From: Hylemonella sp.
GTDB lineage: Bacteria; Pseudomonadota; Gammaproteobacteria; Burkholderiales; Burkholderiaceae_C
Assembly (NCBI RefSeq): GCF_027532185.1
Contig: NZ_JAPZSV010000007.1
Location: 124,001-188,000, forward strand
DNA length: 64,000 nt
Reading direction: 5' to 3'
How positions within the stretch are numbered: the first letter of the stretch is position 1; every line of letters begins with the position of its first letter. Of this stretch, positions 43,775-55,448 are shown in pieces. The notes below the pieces were generated by a model. The model was not told the DNA's origin. It saw only the letters and a program-made list of their open reading frames with translations, and did no database searches. A program made the position numbers and the translations under genes.

Positions 43775-45447
43775 GACCGCTCCAGCTCCCGCTCCTGCAG
43801 TTCACGCCAGAGGATCTTGCCCGTGCCTGACTTGGGCAATGCGTGGACGAACTCCACGATGCGCGGGCTTTTGTAGGCCGCCATGTGCTCGTGCGACCAA
43901 CGGATGATGTCGTCGGCACTGACCTGTCCGCGCGCCTCCTCCTTGAGCACCACGAGCGCCTTGACGGTCTCGCCACGCTTGGCGTCCCGCACACCGATCA
44001 CGCAGGCTTCGTGGATGGCCGGGTGCTTGTACATCAAGGCCTCCACTTCGGCCGGCCAGACCTTGTAGCCCGAGGCATTGATCATGCGCTTGAGCCGGTC
44101 GACCATGAAGAAGTAGCCGTCGTGGTCCACATAGGCCAGGTCGCCGGTGCGCAGGAATCGCTTGCCCTCCAGGGTGATGAAGCTGTCGGCCGTGGCCTGG
44201 GGCTGTTTCCAATAGCCCTGCATGACCTGCGGCGCATGCACCACGATCTCGCCGGTCTCGCCCTGGGGCAATTCCTGCAGGGTCTGGGGGTCGAGGACGC
44301 GGGCGTCGACGTCAAAGACGGGGATACCCAGGCACTGGGGCTTGGGCCGCTGCGGCGGGTTGATGTGGGTGGCCGCCAGGGTCTCCGACATGCCATAGCC
44401 CTCGACGTAGTCCAGGCCCGTCAAATCCTTGAGCTTCTTGGCGATGGCCTCAGGCATGGCCGCACCGCCGCCACGCACGCCCTGCAGGCTGGACAGGTCG
44501 TACTCGCCCAGACGCGGGTTCGAGAGGAAATCCACCACCATGGTCGAGATCGCTTGCCAGATGCCGATGCCGTGGCGCTGGATACACTGCGCGGCCACAT
44601 CGCGGTCCCAGCGCGAGAGGATGACGATGGTGGCGCCCGCGAACAGCGGTCCGTTCATGCTGCCCGCCATACCCGTGACATGGAAGAAGGGCAGCACCGA
44701 GAGGTAGACCGCGTCCTGCGTGCGGCTGAACCACTGCACGCCGCCCACCAGGGTGCTCATCACGCTGCGGTGCGTGTGCATGCAGCCCTTGGGCTGGCCC
44801 GTGGTGCCTGAGGTGTAGGGCATGACGCAGAGATCGTCCGGCCCGGCCGTGTGCGGGCCAGGCTGGCGCTGCAGGGCGAGGATGTCGCGCCACAAGATCA
44901 CGCCTTCGCCGGCCAGTGCCGCGCGCGGCTCGCTCACGAAGGCCGGCAGGGGCAGATCGGTGCGCTGATGCAGGTAGTCGCTGTAGGCGGCCACGCCGAG
45001 ATGACGCAGGCCGCTGGCTCCGCCAAGCAGCGGTTCGAGATGCGCATACAGGTCCTGCGCGACCAGCGCGGTGCTGGCGCCGCTGTCACTCACGTAGTGG
45101 CGCAGCTCCTCGGCCTTGTTCATCGGATTCACGGGCACGACCACCGCATTGGCACGCAGGATGGCGTAGTAGGCGATCACCCATTGCGGGCTGTTCTGCA
45201 TGTAGAGCAGCACGCGGTCACCGCTCTTGACGCCGCAGTCCTGCTGCAGCCAGCCCGCGACACGCTCGCATTCGACACGAAACTGTGCGTAGCTCAGCGG
45301 GCTGTCGTAATAGACGATGTAGGGCTTGTCGGGGTACCGCGTGGCCGAGACCTCGACGTTGTACCAGAGGCTGGTCTGCGGCAGGGTCAGGTGCCGCGGC
45401 AGGCCGGGCGGCCAGTGCGCGAAATGGCGCGGCGTGCGTGTCGGCAT
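43771..45447 (-). CDS. AMP-forming long-chain acyl-CoA ligase
   Basis: The 558-residue enzyme has YTSGTTGQPKGCMHTHRSVM near residue 211, EGYGMSETLAATH near 346 and TGDLAYVDHDGYFFMVDRLK near 430 with the invariant lysine in SGTGKILWRELQ at the end. It looks like the medium/long-chain fatty acyl-CoA ligase family. It is the upstream member of a two-gene operon with the 515-residue enzyme (4-bp overlap). Two related ligases in tandem suggest paralogous duplication with different chain-length or ring preferences. Confidence 0.92.
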   Translation of the reverse strand: MPTRTPRHFAHWPPGLPRHLTLPQTSLWYNVEVSATRYPDKPYIVYYDSPLSYAQFRVECERVAGWLQQDCGVKSGDRVLLYMQNSPQWVIAYYAILRANAVVVPVNPMNKAEELRHYVSDSGASTALVAQDLYAHLEPLLGGASGLRHLGVAAYSDYLHQRTDLPLPAFVSEPRAALAGEGVILWRDILALQRQPGPHTAGPDDLCVMPYTSGTTGQPKGCMHTHRSVMSTLVGGVQWFSRTQDAVYLSVLPFFHVTGMAGSMNGPLFAGATIVILSRWDRDVAAQCIQRHGIGIWQAISTMVVDFLSNPRLGEYDLSSLQGVRGGGAAMPEAIAKKLKDLTGLDYVEGYGMSETLAATHINPPQRPKPQCLGIPVFDVDARVLDPQTLQELPQGETGEIVVHAPQVMQGYWKQPQATADSFITLEGKRFLRTGDLAYVDHDGYFFMVDRLKRMINASGYKVWPAEVEALMYKHPAIHEACVIGVRDAKRGETVKALVVLKEEARGQVSADDIIRWSHEHMAAYKSPRIVEFVHALPKSGTGKILWRELQERELERS

Positions 45448-45489
45448 CGTGTCTCCTCTTGCCCCGGCCCGTTTCCGGGGCTGGGAAAA

Positions 45490-46044
45490 TTATCCGCCCC
45501 GCCCGCCCGGCAGGCTGTCGCGCTGTGGACTGCGCACATAGCCGTAGCGCTGCGCCAGACCGGCCTGCGGCTCTTCCTCGGGCAGCCAGCGCCCGGACTC
45601 GACCAGTTCCGCAGCCAGGGCCATGTCCTGCGTGTGCACCAGGCCGAAGCCGCGTGCGGTCTGCAGGTAGAGACGCCCGGTCTCGTCCAACACGCTGCGC
45701 TGCACCTCGGTGGCGGCGCCATCGTGCGCGCGCACCGTGCCATCGGCCTGCACACGCCAGATCCAGGGCGTGGCCTCGAGCTCCACGAAGACGCGCTGCG
45801 GGCCGTTCTGGAAGTACCAGCGACCCTGCGCATCGTGTTCGTAGTTGCGCTGGATGAAGTCGATCAGCTTGTCGTGTCTGAGCAGCGAGCCCTTGGCGCC
45901 GGGTTGACCGCTGTCGAAGGCGCCGGCTGCCTGGGCGCGGTCGTCGCGCATGTACCAGTTGCCGCGCGCGTCCAGGCCCAGCCAGCCGTAGCAGTCCGGC
46001 ACATTGGGCCATTTGGCCATGGCCTGGCGGACGATGTCATCCAT
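45490..46044 (-). CDS. Conserved hypothetical protein next to a YheT-like hydrolase
   Basis: The 184-residue protein starts MDDIVRQAMAKWPNVPDCYGWLGLD and continues WYMRDDRAQAAGAF, DFIQRNYEHDAQGRWYFQNGPQRVFVELEATPW and LETGR-type segments. I recognise it as a family seen in Burkholderiales beside YheT-like hydrolases but cannot give a function. No signal peptide or membrane segment was found. The ATG at 46044 has AGGAG 8-12 bp upstream and overlaps the hydrolase 3' end by 8 bp, so the two are co-transcribed. Confidence 0.65.
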   Translation of the reverse strand: MDDIVRQAMAKWPNVPDCYGWLGLDARGNWYMRDDRAQAAGAFDSGQPGAKGSLLRHDKLIDFIQRNYEHDAQGRWYFQNGPQRVFVELEATPWIWRVQADGTVRAHDGAATEVQRSVLDETGRLYLQTARGFGLVHTQDMALAAELVESGRWLPEEEPQAGLAQRYGYVRSPQRDSLPGGRGG

Positions 46045-47026
46045 GGGCGGGCTCCTGTGCCCCCGCAGCCTGCAGCAGCCAGCGGCCCACAGACTCGGGC
46101 ATGGTCCGCACATGGCCGGGCCAGCGTCCGCCCGGAAAACCCACGTGACCGCCCTGGCGCGGCTGCCACAGCGTCACATGCGAACCTGCCTCCTTGCGGC
46201 TCGGCAGGCTGTGCGCGGGGATGAAGGGATCGTTGCGCGCATTGAGCGCCAGTGCAGGGATGCGGATGCGCGCCAGGTGCGGCTTGGCCGAGGCGCGTGC
46301 CCAGTAGTCTTCGGTGTTACGAAAGCCGTGCAGGGGCGCGGTGAAGATGTTGTCGAATTCGTAGAGGTCGCGTGCACGCAGCAAGGCATGGCGGTCGAAC
46401 AGACCCGGGTGCTGCGCCCATTTGGCCAGGGCCTTGGGCTTCATGGTCTTGAGGAACATGCGCGTGTAGACCTGGCGGTTGAAGCCACGGCCGATGGCGT
46501 GGCCGCCGGCGGCCAGGTCCAGCGGTGAACAGACCGCGGCCACGGCATCGACCACCTGGGACGCCTCGTCCTCCAGCTCACCGGCCCAGCGCAGCAGGGC
46601 GTTGCCCCCCAGCGAGATGCCTACGACCACGATGCGCCCCGCGTGCTGCGCGCGCAGGCGGCGCAAGATCCAGTCGATCTCGGGCCAGTCACCCGAGTGG
46701 TAGGCGCGCGGCGCACGGTTGAGCTCACCGCTGCAGCCGCGAAAGTGCGGCACCGCATAGGCTAGGCCGTGTTCACGTGCGAAGCCGGCGAAGGCCTGGG
46801 CGTACTGGCTCTGCGTCGAGCCTTCGAGCCCATGGAAGAGCACGAGCAGGGTTTCGGCCTCGGCGCGGTCCTGCCAGTCCACGTCGATGAAATCACCGTC
46901 GGGCGTGTCCCAGCGCTCCCGCCGGAACTGCGGGGCAGGGCCGTGCACTCGCCGCGCGTAGAGCGCGGACCAGATGGTCTGCAGATGGCCGCCGGGCAGC
47001 CAGAAGGGGGCGCTGTAGTTGATCAT
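46037..47026 (-). CDS. YheT-family alpha/beta hydrolase
   Basis: The 329-residue protein has an oxyanion/entry motif LFHGLEGSTQSQYAQAF near residue 65, nucleophile elbow GISLGGNALLRWAG near 132 and a histidine in QGGHVGFPGG near 300, with aspartate in NARNDPF near 262. This matches the YheT/EMB8-like esterase family (N-terminal PFWLPGGHLQTIW). Members have broad ester hydrolase activity and unclear natural substrates. Start ATG 47026 gives the classical N-terminus; the larger reading upstream lacks it. Confidence 0.88.
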   Translation of the reverse strand: MINYSAPFWLPGGHLQTIWSALYARRVHGPAPQFRRERWDTPDGDFIDVDWQDRAEAETLLVLFHGLEGSTQSQYAQAFAGFAREHGLAYAVPHFRGCSGELNRAPRAYHSGDWPEIDWILRRLRAQHAGRIVVVGISLGGNALLRWAGELEDEASQVVDAVAAVCSPLDLAAGGHAIGRGFNRQVYTRMFLKTMKPKALAKWAQHPGLFDRHALLRARDLYEFDNIFTAPLHGFRNTEDYWARASAKPHLARIRIPALALNARNDPFIPAHSLPSRKEAGSHVTLWQPRQGGHVGFPGGRWPGHVRTMPESVGRWLLQAAGAQEPAHG

Positions 47027-47112
47027 CGGTATGCAGCCTTCATTGTCCTCCAGGCCGCGAGGCCGGACGTCGCACGGTGTATTCTTGGCGGCAGTTTCCC
47101 GGGATTTCAACC

Positions 47113-47631
47113 ATGTTGCGCTGGCCTCTCCTCCTCCTGCTCGCTGCCCTGCTGGGTGGTTGTGGCGTGCAGGACTACCGACAGCTCGCGACCGAACGCC
47201 AGTCCGCCTGGCAACGCGTGCAGTCCCTGCAGGCGCAACGCGCCACGTTGGCACTGAACCTGCTGTCCGGCGCACGCGCCCTGCCGACCGTTCCCCCCGC
47301 GGCCCTCACCCAGCTGGAGCTTGCACGCCAGCAGACCCTGGCCCTGCCCGCCACCAGCCCCGACGATCTGGCGCAACTGCAGCGCGCGCTGCAGGCGCAC
47401 AGCGCGCTCTCTCAGGCCCTGGCACCGGTGCTGGCACAGGCCCGCCTGCAGGCGGGGCTGCTGCCTCTGGTACAGCAGTTCGAGGCGCTGGGCAACAGCA
47501 TCCGCGTCGCGCAGCAGCGCTACCAGCTGGCCACGCAAAGACACAACCAGTTGCTGGCCAGCTTCCCCTCCAGCCTCACCGCACGCGTGCAGGGCCTGCA
47601 ACCGCACGCCCTGCTGCCCGAGCCGCCCTGA
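47113..47631 (+). CDS. LemA-like small lipoprotein
   Basis: The 172-residue protein begins with a signal peptide (MLRWPLLLLLAALLGG) and a lipobox LGGC at residue about 17. The middle is helical and Ala/Gln/Leu-rich. The segment VQQFEALGNSIRVAQQRYQLATQ and then NQLLASFPSS near the end resemble the LemA family pattern. LemA proteins are membrane-associated and of uncertain role. Its stop is 69 bp from the atpC stop and the two genes converge, with a terminator between them. The start ATG 47113 is preferred over 47077, where a weaker GTG/ATG reading begins. Confidence 0.65.
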   Translation: MLRWPLLLLLAALLGGCGVQDYRQLATERQSAWQRVQSLQAQRATLALNLLSGARALPTVPPAALTQLELARQQTLALPATSPDDLAQLQRALQAHSALSQALAPVLAQARLQAGLLPLVQQFEALGNSIRVAQQRYQLATQRHNQLLASFPSSLTARVQGLQPHALLPEPP

Positions 47632-47664
47632 AAAACAAAGGCCCCGCGCATCGCTGCCGGGGCC
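47631..47664 (-). terminator. Intrinsic terminator of the ATP synthase operon
   Basis: GGCCCCG/CGGGGCC pairs around an 11-base loop. Read on the minus strand the stem is followed by TTTGTTTTT. It lies 37 bp beyond the atpC stop. Confidence 0.75.
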
Positions 47665-47700
47665 TGTGCTCACACCGCGGGTCAGCGGCATGCGGGAGGA

Positions 47701-48117
47701 TCACTTCTTCTTGAGGTACTTGCGCAGCGCGGCGATCTCGGCGGCGGCAATCGCGAGTTCGGACTGGGCCTTGGCCAGGTCCAGATCGCTCTTGGCGTTC
47801 TTGATCGCTTCCTCGGCGGCCTGGCGGGCCTCATTGGCCTTCTCCTCGTCCAGGTCCTTGCCGCGCACGGCGGTGTCGGACAAGACGGTGACGCAGTCGG
47901 GCTGCACCTCGAGGATGCCGCCGGCGACGAAGACGAACTCTTCCTTGCCGTCGGCCATCTCGATGCGCACCGAGCCGGGCTTGACGCGTGTGATCAGCGG
48001 GGTGTGACGCGGGTAGATGCCGAGCTCGCCGGCTTCGCCGGGCAGCGCGACGAATCGCGCTTCACCGGAGAAGATGGACTCTTCGGCACTGACCACATCG
48101 ACGTGGATCGTGTTCAT
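47701..48117 (-). CDS. atpC: ATP synthase F1 subunit epsilon
   Basis: The 138-residue protein starts [16 protein letters not shown] and contains [19 protein letters not shown] near residues 24-42, the standard epsilon beta-sandwich, followed by a helical hairpin ending in KKK. Epsilon forms part of the central stalk and can inhibit ATP hydrolysis. It is the last gene of the operon and is followed by an intrinsic terminator. Confidence 0.97.
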   Translation of the reverse strand: MNTIHVDVVSAEESIFSGEARFVALPGEAGELGIYPRHTPLITRVKPGSVRIEMADGKEEFVFVAGGILEVQPDCVTVLSDTAVRGKDLDEEKANEARQAAEEAIKNAKSDLDLAKAQSELAIAAAEIAALRKYLKKK

Positions 48118-48142
48118 GGTGTCGCTCCGTTCAAGGCGCCGA

Positions 48143-49597
<1,455 letters not shown>

Positions 49598-50476
49598 TCA
49601 GACCGCCGCGGCGCCTGCCACGATTTCCGACAGCTCCTTGGTGATGCCGGCCTGGCGGGTCTTGTTGTAGACCAGCTTGAGCTCGGAGATCACATTGCCT
49701 GCGTTGTCGGTGGCGGCCTTCATGGCCACCATGCGGGCGGACTGTTCCGACGCCATGTTCTCGGCCACGGCCTGGTAGACCAGGGCCTCCACGTAGCGCA
49801 CCAGCAGTTCGTCGATGACGGACTGCGCGTCGGGTTCGTAGATGTAGTCCCAGTCGTGCTGCGGGCCGCTGGCTTGCGCCTCGTCCTGCATCTTGGCGGC
49901 CGACAGGGGCAGCAGCTGCTCGACCACGGGCTCCTGGCGCATGGTGTTGATGAATTTGGTGTAGCACAGGTACACCGCATTCACTTCACCGCGCGTGTAA
50001 GCGTCCAGCAGCACCTTGACGGGGCCGATCAGCTTGTCCAGATGCGGCGTGTCACCGAGCTGCACAGACTGCGAGACCACCGTGGCACCGATGCGGTTGA
50101 GGAAACCCAGACCCTTGTTGCCGATGGCCACGGCCTGCGTGCTGATGCCCGCAGCCTGCAGCTCGCGCAACTTGTTGGTCACGCCGCGCAGCACGTTGGT
50201 GTTGAGACCACCGCACAGGCCCTTGTCCGTGGTCACGACGATCATGCCGGCGCTCTTGGCCTCGTTCGTCTGCATGAAGGCGTGCACGTACTCCGGGTTG
50301 GCCCGGCCGAGGTTGGCGGCGATGTTGCGCACCTTGTCGCTGTACGGACGAGCGGCCAGCATCCGCTGCTGCGCCTTGCGCATCTTGGATGCGGCCACCA
50401 TTTCCATGGCCTTGGTGATCTTCTTGGTGTTCTCCACCGATTTGATCTTGCCGCGTATTTCCTTACCTGCTGCCAT
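49598..50476 (-). CDS. atpG: ATP synthase F1 subunit gamma
   Basis: The 292-residue protein starts [20 protein letters not shown] and ends [18 protein letters not shown], the conserved N- and C-terminal helices of the rotating central shaft. [16 protein letters not shown] near residue 76 is a further gamma landmark. It couples proton-driven rotation to catalysis in the alpha/beta ring. Confidence 0.97.
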   Translation of the reverse strand: MAAGKEIRGKIKSVENTKKITKAMEMVAASKMRKAQQRMLAARPYSDKVRNIAANLGRANPEYVHAFMQTNEAKSAGMIVVTTDKGLCGGLNTNVLRGVTNKLRELQAAGISTQAVAIGNKGLGFLNRIGATVVSQSVQLGDTPHLDKLIGPVKVLLDAYTRGEVNAVYLCYTKFINTMRQEPVVEQLLPLSAAKMQDEAQASGPQHDWDYIYEPDAQSVIDELLVRYVEALVYQAVAENMASEQSARMVAMKAATDNAGNVISELKLVYNKTRQAGITKELSEIVAGAAAV

Positions 50477-50506
50477 GAGTGGCTCCTTGCGTCGTCAGGT
50501 CGGGAA

Positions 50507-52060
50507 TCAGGCGAAAGTCTTCTTGAACGCGCCGATGGCGGCGGTCAGTTCGGCTTCGGCGTCCTTGTCCATGGCCTTGGCGGCTTCCAGCTTGGCCAGC
50601 AGCGCAGCATGCTTATCCTTGAGGTAGGCGTGCAGGCCGTGCTCGAAGGGCAGCACCTTCTTGACCTCGATGTCGTCCATGAAACCCTTGTTCACGGCAA
50701 ACAGCGACGCAGCCATCAGGCTGATAGACAGGGGGCTGTACTGGGCCTGCTTGAGCAGCTCGGTCACGCGCGCACCACGGTCCAGCTGACGCTTGGTGGC
50801 GGCATCCAGATCAGAGGCGAACTGCGCGAAGGCCGCCAGTTCACGGTACTGGGCCAGGTCGGTACGGATACCGCCGGACAGGCTCTTGATCAGCTTGGTC
50901 TGGGCCGCACCACCGACGCGCGACACCGAGATACCGGCGTTGATGGCGGGGCGGATACCGGCGTTGAACAGGCTGGTTTCCAGGAAGATCTGGCCGTCGG
51001 TGATCGAGATCACGTTGGTCGGCACGAAGGCGGACACGTCGCCGGCCTGCGTTTCGATGATCGGCAGGGCGGTCAGCGAACCGGTCTTGCCCTTGACGGC
51101 GCCCTTGGTGAAGGCTTCGACGTAGTCGGCGTTCACGCGAGCGGCACGCTCCAGCAGACGGCTGTGCAGATAGAACACGTCGCCGGGGTAGGCTTCGCGG
51201 CCCGGGGGACGGCGCAGCAGCAGCGACACCTGACGGTAGGCCACGGCCTGCTTGGACAGGTCGTCATAGACGATCAGGGCGTCTTGGCCGCGGTCGCGGA
51301 AGTACTCGCCCATCGTGCAGCCGGAGTAGGCCGACACGTACTGCATGGCAGCCGATTCGGAAGCGGTAGCAGCCACGACGATGGTGTACTCCATCGCGCC
51401 GGCCTGCTCCAGGGCACGCACCACGTTCTTGACGCTCGAGGCCTTCTGGCCGATGGCGACATAAACGCAGGTCATGTTCTGACCCTTCTGGTTGATGATG
51501 GCGTCGATGGCTACGGCGGTCTTGCCGGTCTGGCGGTCGCCGATGATCAGTTCGCGCTGGCCACGGCCGACCGGCACCATGGCGTCGATCGACTTCAGGC
51601 CGGACTGCATGGGCTGGTCCACGGACTGACGCGCGATCACGCCCGGGGCGACCTTCTCGATCACGTCGGTCATCTTGGCGTTGATCGGACCCTTGCCGTC
51701 GATGGGCTGGCCCAGGGCGTTCACGACGCGGCCGATCAGCTCGGGGCCGACGGGCACTTCCAGGATGCGGCCCGTGCACTTGACGGTGTCGCCTTCGGAA
51801 ATATGCTCGTACTCGCCCAGAATCACGGCGCCGACGGAGTCGCGCTCGAGGTTCAGGGCCAGGCCGTAGGTGGGCTGGCCGTCCTTGCCGGCGGGAAACT
51901 CGAGCATTTCGCCCTGCATCACGTCGGACAGGCCGTGGATGCGGACGATACCGTCGGTCACGGAGACCACGGTGCCCTGGTTGCGGATGTCGGCGCTGGC
52001 GGACAGGCCTTGGATCCGGCTCTTGATCAGTTCAGAAATCTCTGCGGGATTGAGCTGCAT
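50507..52060 (-). CDS. atpA: ATP synthase F1 subunit alpha
   Basis: The 517-residue protein has the Walker [16 protein letters not shown] near residue 169 and [12 protein letters not shown] near 270, and starts [19 protein letters not shown], the typical alpha N-terminus. [17 protein letters not shown] near 360 is the alpha arginine-finger region. It pairs with beta in the F1 ring. Confidence 0.98.
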   Translation of the reverse strand: MQLNPAEISELIKSRIQGLSASADIRNQGTVVSVTDGIVRIHGLSDVMQGEMLEFPAGKDGQPTYGLALNLERDSVGAVILGEYEHISEGDTVKCTGRILEVPVGPELIGRVVNALGQPIDGKGPINAKMTDVIEKVAPGVIARQSVDQPMQSGLKSIDAMVPVGRGQRELIIGDRQTGKTAVAIDAIINQKGQNMTCVYVAIGQKASSVKNVVRALEQAGAMEYTIVVAATASESAAMQYVSAYSGCTMGEYFRDRGQDALIVYDDLSKQAVAYRQVSLLLRRPPGREAYPGDVFYLHSRLLERAARVNADYVEAFTKGAVKGKTGSLTALPIIETQAGDVSAFVPTNVISITDGQIFLETSLFNAGIRPAINAGISVSRVGGAAQTKLIKSLSGGIRTDLAQYRELAAFAQFASDLDAATKRQLDRGARVTELLKQAQYSPLSISLMAASLFAVNKGFMDDIEVKKVLPFEHGLHAYLKDKHAALLAKLEAAKAMDKDAEAELTAAIGAFKKTFA

Positions 52061-52106
52061 GACTCTTTCCTTCTTTCTAGGTTGGGCGGACGACGGGGCG
52101 CAAGGC

Positions 52107-52637
52107 TCAGGCCGTCAGAGCCACTTTCATTTGTTCCAGACGGGCCTTGACGGAAGTGTCGAGCACCTCGTCACCCACCACCACGCGGATGCCGCCGATC
52201 AGTTCGGCGTCGAGCTCGACCTTGACGTTGAGCTTGCGGCCGAAACGCTTTTCCAGCGTGGCCGACACATCGGCCAGGGCCGCGCCGTCGACCGGGAAGG
52301 CGCTGTAGACCACCGCGTCGGACGAGCCGCCCTGGGCGTTCTTGAGCGCCCGGAATTGCGCGGCAATCTCGGGCAGGGCGCTGAGGCGACCGTTGTCAAT
52401 CACGGTGCGCAGGAAGTTCTGGGCCTGCTGCGGCAGCGCGGTCTTGGCGATCCCGGCGACGAGGTCATAGACCTGCTGCGAGGTCGTGCGCGGATTGCCG
52501 GCGAACTGCTGCAGACCGGGGTCTGCGGCAATCGCCGCCAGCTCTTCCACCCAGACGAGGGCGCCATTCAGATCGGACTTGGCCGACTGGAACAGCGCCT
52601 CGGCGTAGGGGCGGGCAATGGTGGCAAGTTCAGCCAT
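52107..52637 (-). CDS. atpH: ATP synthase F1 subunit delta
   Basis: The 176-residue protein begins [19 protein letters not shown] and has [23 protein letters not shown] at its end, the standard delta/OSCP ends. Delta links the peripheral stalk (b subunits) to the F1 head. It starts 9 bp after atpF on the minus strand. Confidence 0.96.
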   Translation of the reverse strand: MAELATIARPYAEALFQSAKSDLNGALVWVEELAAIAADPGLQQFAGNPRTTSQQVYDLVAGIAKTALPQQAQNFLRTVIDNGRLSALPEIAAQFRALKNAQGGSSDAVVYSAFPVDGAALADVSATLEKRFGRKLNVKVELDAELIGGIRVVVGDEVLDTSVKARLEQMKVALTA

Positions 52638-52646
52638 GATTCACCC

Positions 52647-53117
52647 TTACAGCTCGGTCTTCAGACGGCTCAGCAGATCAGCATGGACACCGGCGTTGAC
52701 TTCCTTGCGGAGAATCTGCTCGGCGCCCTTGACGGCCAGTGCGGCCACCTGCTCGCGCAGGGCTTCACGGGCCTTGACGGTCTGCTGCTCGGCCTCGGCC
52801 TTGGCAGCGGCGATGATCTTGTTGCCCTCTTCGGTGGCGCGCGCCTTAGCCTCTTCGATGATGGCCTGGGCACGACGCTCCGCGTCGGCCAGCCGGCTAG
52901 CCGTCTCGTTGCGCGACGTAGCCAACTCGGCCTCGACGCGCTTGTTGGCGGCGGCGAGCTCGGTCTTGGCCTTGTCGGCAGCCGCCAGGCCATCGGCGAT
53001 TTTCTGCGCCCGCTCGTCCAGCGCCTTGGTGATCGGGGGCCAGATGAATTTCATCGTGAACCACACCAGGATCAGAAAGACGATGGCCTGCAGGATCAGC
53101 GTTGCATTAATGTTCAC
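52647..53117 (-). CDS. atpF: ATP synthase Fo subunit b, GTG start
   Basis: The 156-residue protein has one N-terminal membrane helix ([20 protein letters not shown]) and a long Ala/Glu/Lys/Arg-rich helix that forms the peripheral stalk. The start codon is GTG at 53117, preceded by GAAGGGA. Length is normal for b. Confidence 0.95.
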   Translation of the reverse strand: MNINATLILQAIVFLILVWFTMKFIWPPITKALDERAQKIADGLAAADKAKTELAAANKRVEAELATSRNETASRLADAERRAQAIIEEAKARATEEGNKIIAAAKAEAEQQTVKAREALREQVAALAVKGAEQILRKEVNAGVHADLLSRLKTEL

Positions 53118-53153
53118 GGCTCGATCCCTTCTCTCGCGTGAAGGTTCGGGCGA

Positions 53154-53411
<258 letters not shown>

Positions 53412-53452
53412 CTAAAGGTTAAGTGGAAAAGTAAAAAGAAACGGTGAGGGGT

Positions 53453-54322
53453 TCAGTGCGCGTCGTGCGCCTGGCCGGTGTAGATCAGCGTCAGCATCAT
53501 GAAGATGAAGGCCTGCAGCGTGATCACCAGGATGTGGAACAGCGTCCAGACGGTACCGGCGATGACGTGGCCGATGGCCAGACCCACACCAGTGGCCGAC
53601 AGGGCCCAGCCGCCACCCATGAGGGCGATCAGCATGAACACGAGTTCGCCGGCAAACATGTTGCCGAACAGTCGCATGCCATGCGAGACCGTCTTGGCGA
53701 CGTACTCGATGACCTGCATCAGGAAGTTGATCGGGTACAGGGCCCAGTGGTCGCCGAAAGGCGCGGCGATCAGCTCATGCGCCCAGCCGCCCAGACCCTT
53801 GATCTTGATGTTGTAGAACAGGCAGACCAGCAGCACCGAGCACGACAGACCCAGGGTGGTGGAGAGGTCGGCCGTGGGGACGACACGCATGTAGTCTTTG
53901 AAGCCCATGGCCGGGCCGACGCTGTGCCACAGCATCGGGATGGCATCGACCGGCAACATGTCCATGAAGTTCATCAGGAAGATCCAGACGAAGACCGTCA
54001 GGGCCAGCGGGGCGATGACCTTGCGGCTCTGAGCGTTGTGGATCACGCCCTTGGCCTGGTTCTCGACCATCTCGACCAGGATCTCGACCGCCGCCTGGAA
54101 ACGGCCCGGCACGCCGGCCGTGGCCTTGCGCGCGGCCATCCAGAACACGAAGCAGCCGATGATGCCCAGCAGCACCGAGAAGAAGACGGAGTCCAGATTG
54201 AAAACACTGAAGTCCACGATACTGGTCTGCTTCACGCTGTTGAAGGAAAAATCCTTCTGCAGGTGCTGCAGGTGGTGGACGATGTATTCGCCGGCCGTCG
54301 GGCCCTGTGCTTCAGAAGACAT
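53453..54322 (-). CDS. atpB: ATP synthase Fo subunit a
   Basis: The 289-residue protein has five to six membrane helices. The half-channel arginine lies in GMRLFGNMFAGELVFMLIAL near residue 225. The N-terminus ends with EYIVHHLQHLQK, followed by the first helix. Proton flow through a to c drives rotation. Confidence 0.96.
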   Translation of the reverse strand: MSSEAQGPTAGEYIVHHLQHLQKDFSFNSVKQTSIVDFSVFNLDSVFFSVLLGIIGCFVFWMAARKATAGVPGRFQAAVEILVEMVENQAKGVIHNAQSRKVIAPLALTVFVWIFLMNFMDMLPVDAIPMLWHSVGPAMGFKDYMRVVPTADLSTTLGLSCSVLLVCLFYNIKIKGLGGWAHELIAAPFGDHWALYPINFLMQVIEYVAKTVSHGMRLFGNMFAGELVFMLIALMGGGWALSATGVGLAIGHVIAGTVWTLFHILVITLQAFIFMMLTLIYTGQAHDAH

Positions 54323-54336
54323 AAATCACCAATACT

Positions 54337-54843
54337 TCAATTCAAATTCTTGGCTGGCGACTTGCGGCGCGCCGGGTGCAGCCACATGGCCACCCAATAC
54401 ACCTTCATCGCCACCACAAAGCCCGCCAGCATAGCCGGCCAGCTCAGCCCGGGAACCACTTTGGGCGCCGCCACTAGCAGCGCCACGGTCAAAACTATCT
54501 TGACCAGTTCCCACACAAAAAAACCAGCCAGAGCCGCACCGGCCGCTCCGGTCCGCCGGGACATCGCCCGTGCCAACACACTTGCAGGCAGCACCACCGC
54601 CAGCGCCCCGTACAACACGGAGCCGGCCAGCGCGTCCCGGCCGCTCACCAGCCAGGTCAATCCCGCCGCCAGACTTCCCGCCACCGCCTGCCAAGCCACA
54701 ACGCGCCAGGGAGACAGGGCCGGATGCTGCTCACGCCACTGACGCGCCTCTTCGGCACTCAGCGGCTTGAATTCGGCTTGCGCCGCCTCATCTGCATCCT
54801 CTGCAAAAGCGGGCCGGACCGGGGCGGGCGTTTCATGCGTCAT
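54337..54843 (-). CDS. atpI: ATP synthase subunit I (AtpI), first gene of the operon
   Basis: About 168 residues with an N-terminal hydrophilic part (HETPAPVRPAFAEDADEAAQ) and four hydrophobic segments from about residue 50, ending WVAMWLHPARRK. This fits the poorly conserved AtpI family, which is thought to aid c-ring assembly or Mg transport. Starts at 54843 and 54861 are both possible; neither has a strong ribosome site. It is followed by atpB after 14 bp. Confidence 0.8.
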   Translation of the reverse strand: MTHETPAPVRPAFAEDADEAAQAEFKPLSAEEARQWREQHPALSPWRVVAWQAVAGSLAAGLTWLVSGRDALAGSVLYGALAVVLPASVLARAMSRRTGAAGAALAGFFVWELVKIVLTVALLVAAPKVVPGLSWPAMLAGFVVAMKVYWVAMWLHPARRKSPAKNLN

Positions 54844-54888
54844 GTCGTGCGACCCCGGCATCTGCCTTAAACTTTTGCAAAGCCGCTG

Positions 54889-54894
54889 ATTATA
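54889..54894 (-). promoter_or_regulatory. Possible -10 box of the ATP synthase operon
   Basis: On the minus strand TATAAT lies about 45 bp before the atpI start region. No good -35 box was seen at the usual spacing, so the assignment is tentative. Confidence 0.35.
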
Positions 54895-54993
54895 GATTTA
54901 AATCGGCGGGTTCCCGGTACAAACCCGACCCCTGCTCCGGGACAAGCCACCGTCTGTCCAGGGCCGCCATCGCGGCGGCCCGACACTGTATCC

Positions 54994-55440
54994 ATGTACA
55001 CCTTCTTCAAATTCTTCCATCTGGTCGCCGCCATCGTCTGGCTCGGCGGCATGAGCTTCATGCTGCTGGCACTGCGCCCCAGCCTGCCGGCGCTGGAAGC
55101 GCCGCCGCAACGCCTCAAGCTGCTGCTCACCGTGCTGCGCCGCTTCTTCGCCGCCGTCTGGGCTGCCATCGGCGTGCTGCTGCTCAGCGGCGCTTATATG
55201 TATGGCCACGCCGACGCCCAGGCGGCGCCCCTGGGCTGGCATCTGATGAGCGGCATCGGCGTTCTGATGTTCCTGATCTTCGGCCATCTCTACTTCTCGC
55301 CCTACCGCCGCCTGCAGCAGGCCGTGGCGGCCGCCGACTGGCCCAACGCCGCCGCTCGGGCCAACCTGATCGCCCGCCTGGTGGGCGTCAACTTCGTGCT
55401 GGGCTGGCTGGCCGTGGCGGCCATCACTTTCCTGGCCTGA
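54994..55440 (+). CDS. CopD-like integral membrane protein
   Basis: The 148-residue protein has four hydrophobic segments. The first carries FKFFHLVAAIVWLGGMSFM, where a conserved histidine and tryptophan resemble CopD-like and haem-binding small membrane proteins. The gene lies opposite the ATP synthase operon and 8 bp before the aminotransferase gene. Copper handling is possible, but the family is broad and the function here is unproved. Confidence 0.75.
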   Translation: MYTFFKFFHLVAAIVWLGGMSFMLLALRPSLPALEAPPQRLKLLLTVLRRFFAAVWAAIGVLLLSGAYMYGHADAQAAPLGWHLMSGIGVLMFLIFGHLYFSPYRRLQQAVAAADWPNAAARANLIARLVGVNFVLGWLAVAAITFLA

Positions 55441-55448
55441 GCCGCACC

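Noticed and set aside
49856-52150. Long plus-strand open frame opposite atpG and atpA
   Set aside because: Antisense to two conserved ATP synthase genes; no motifs.
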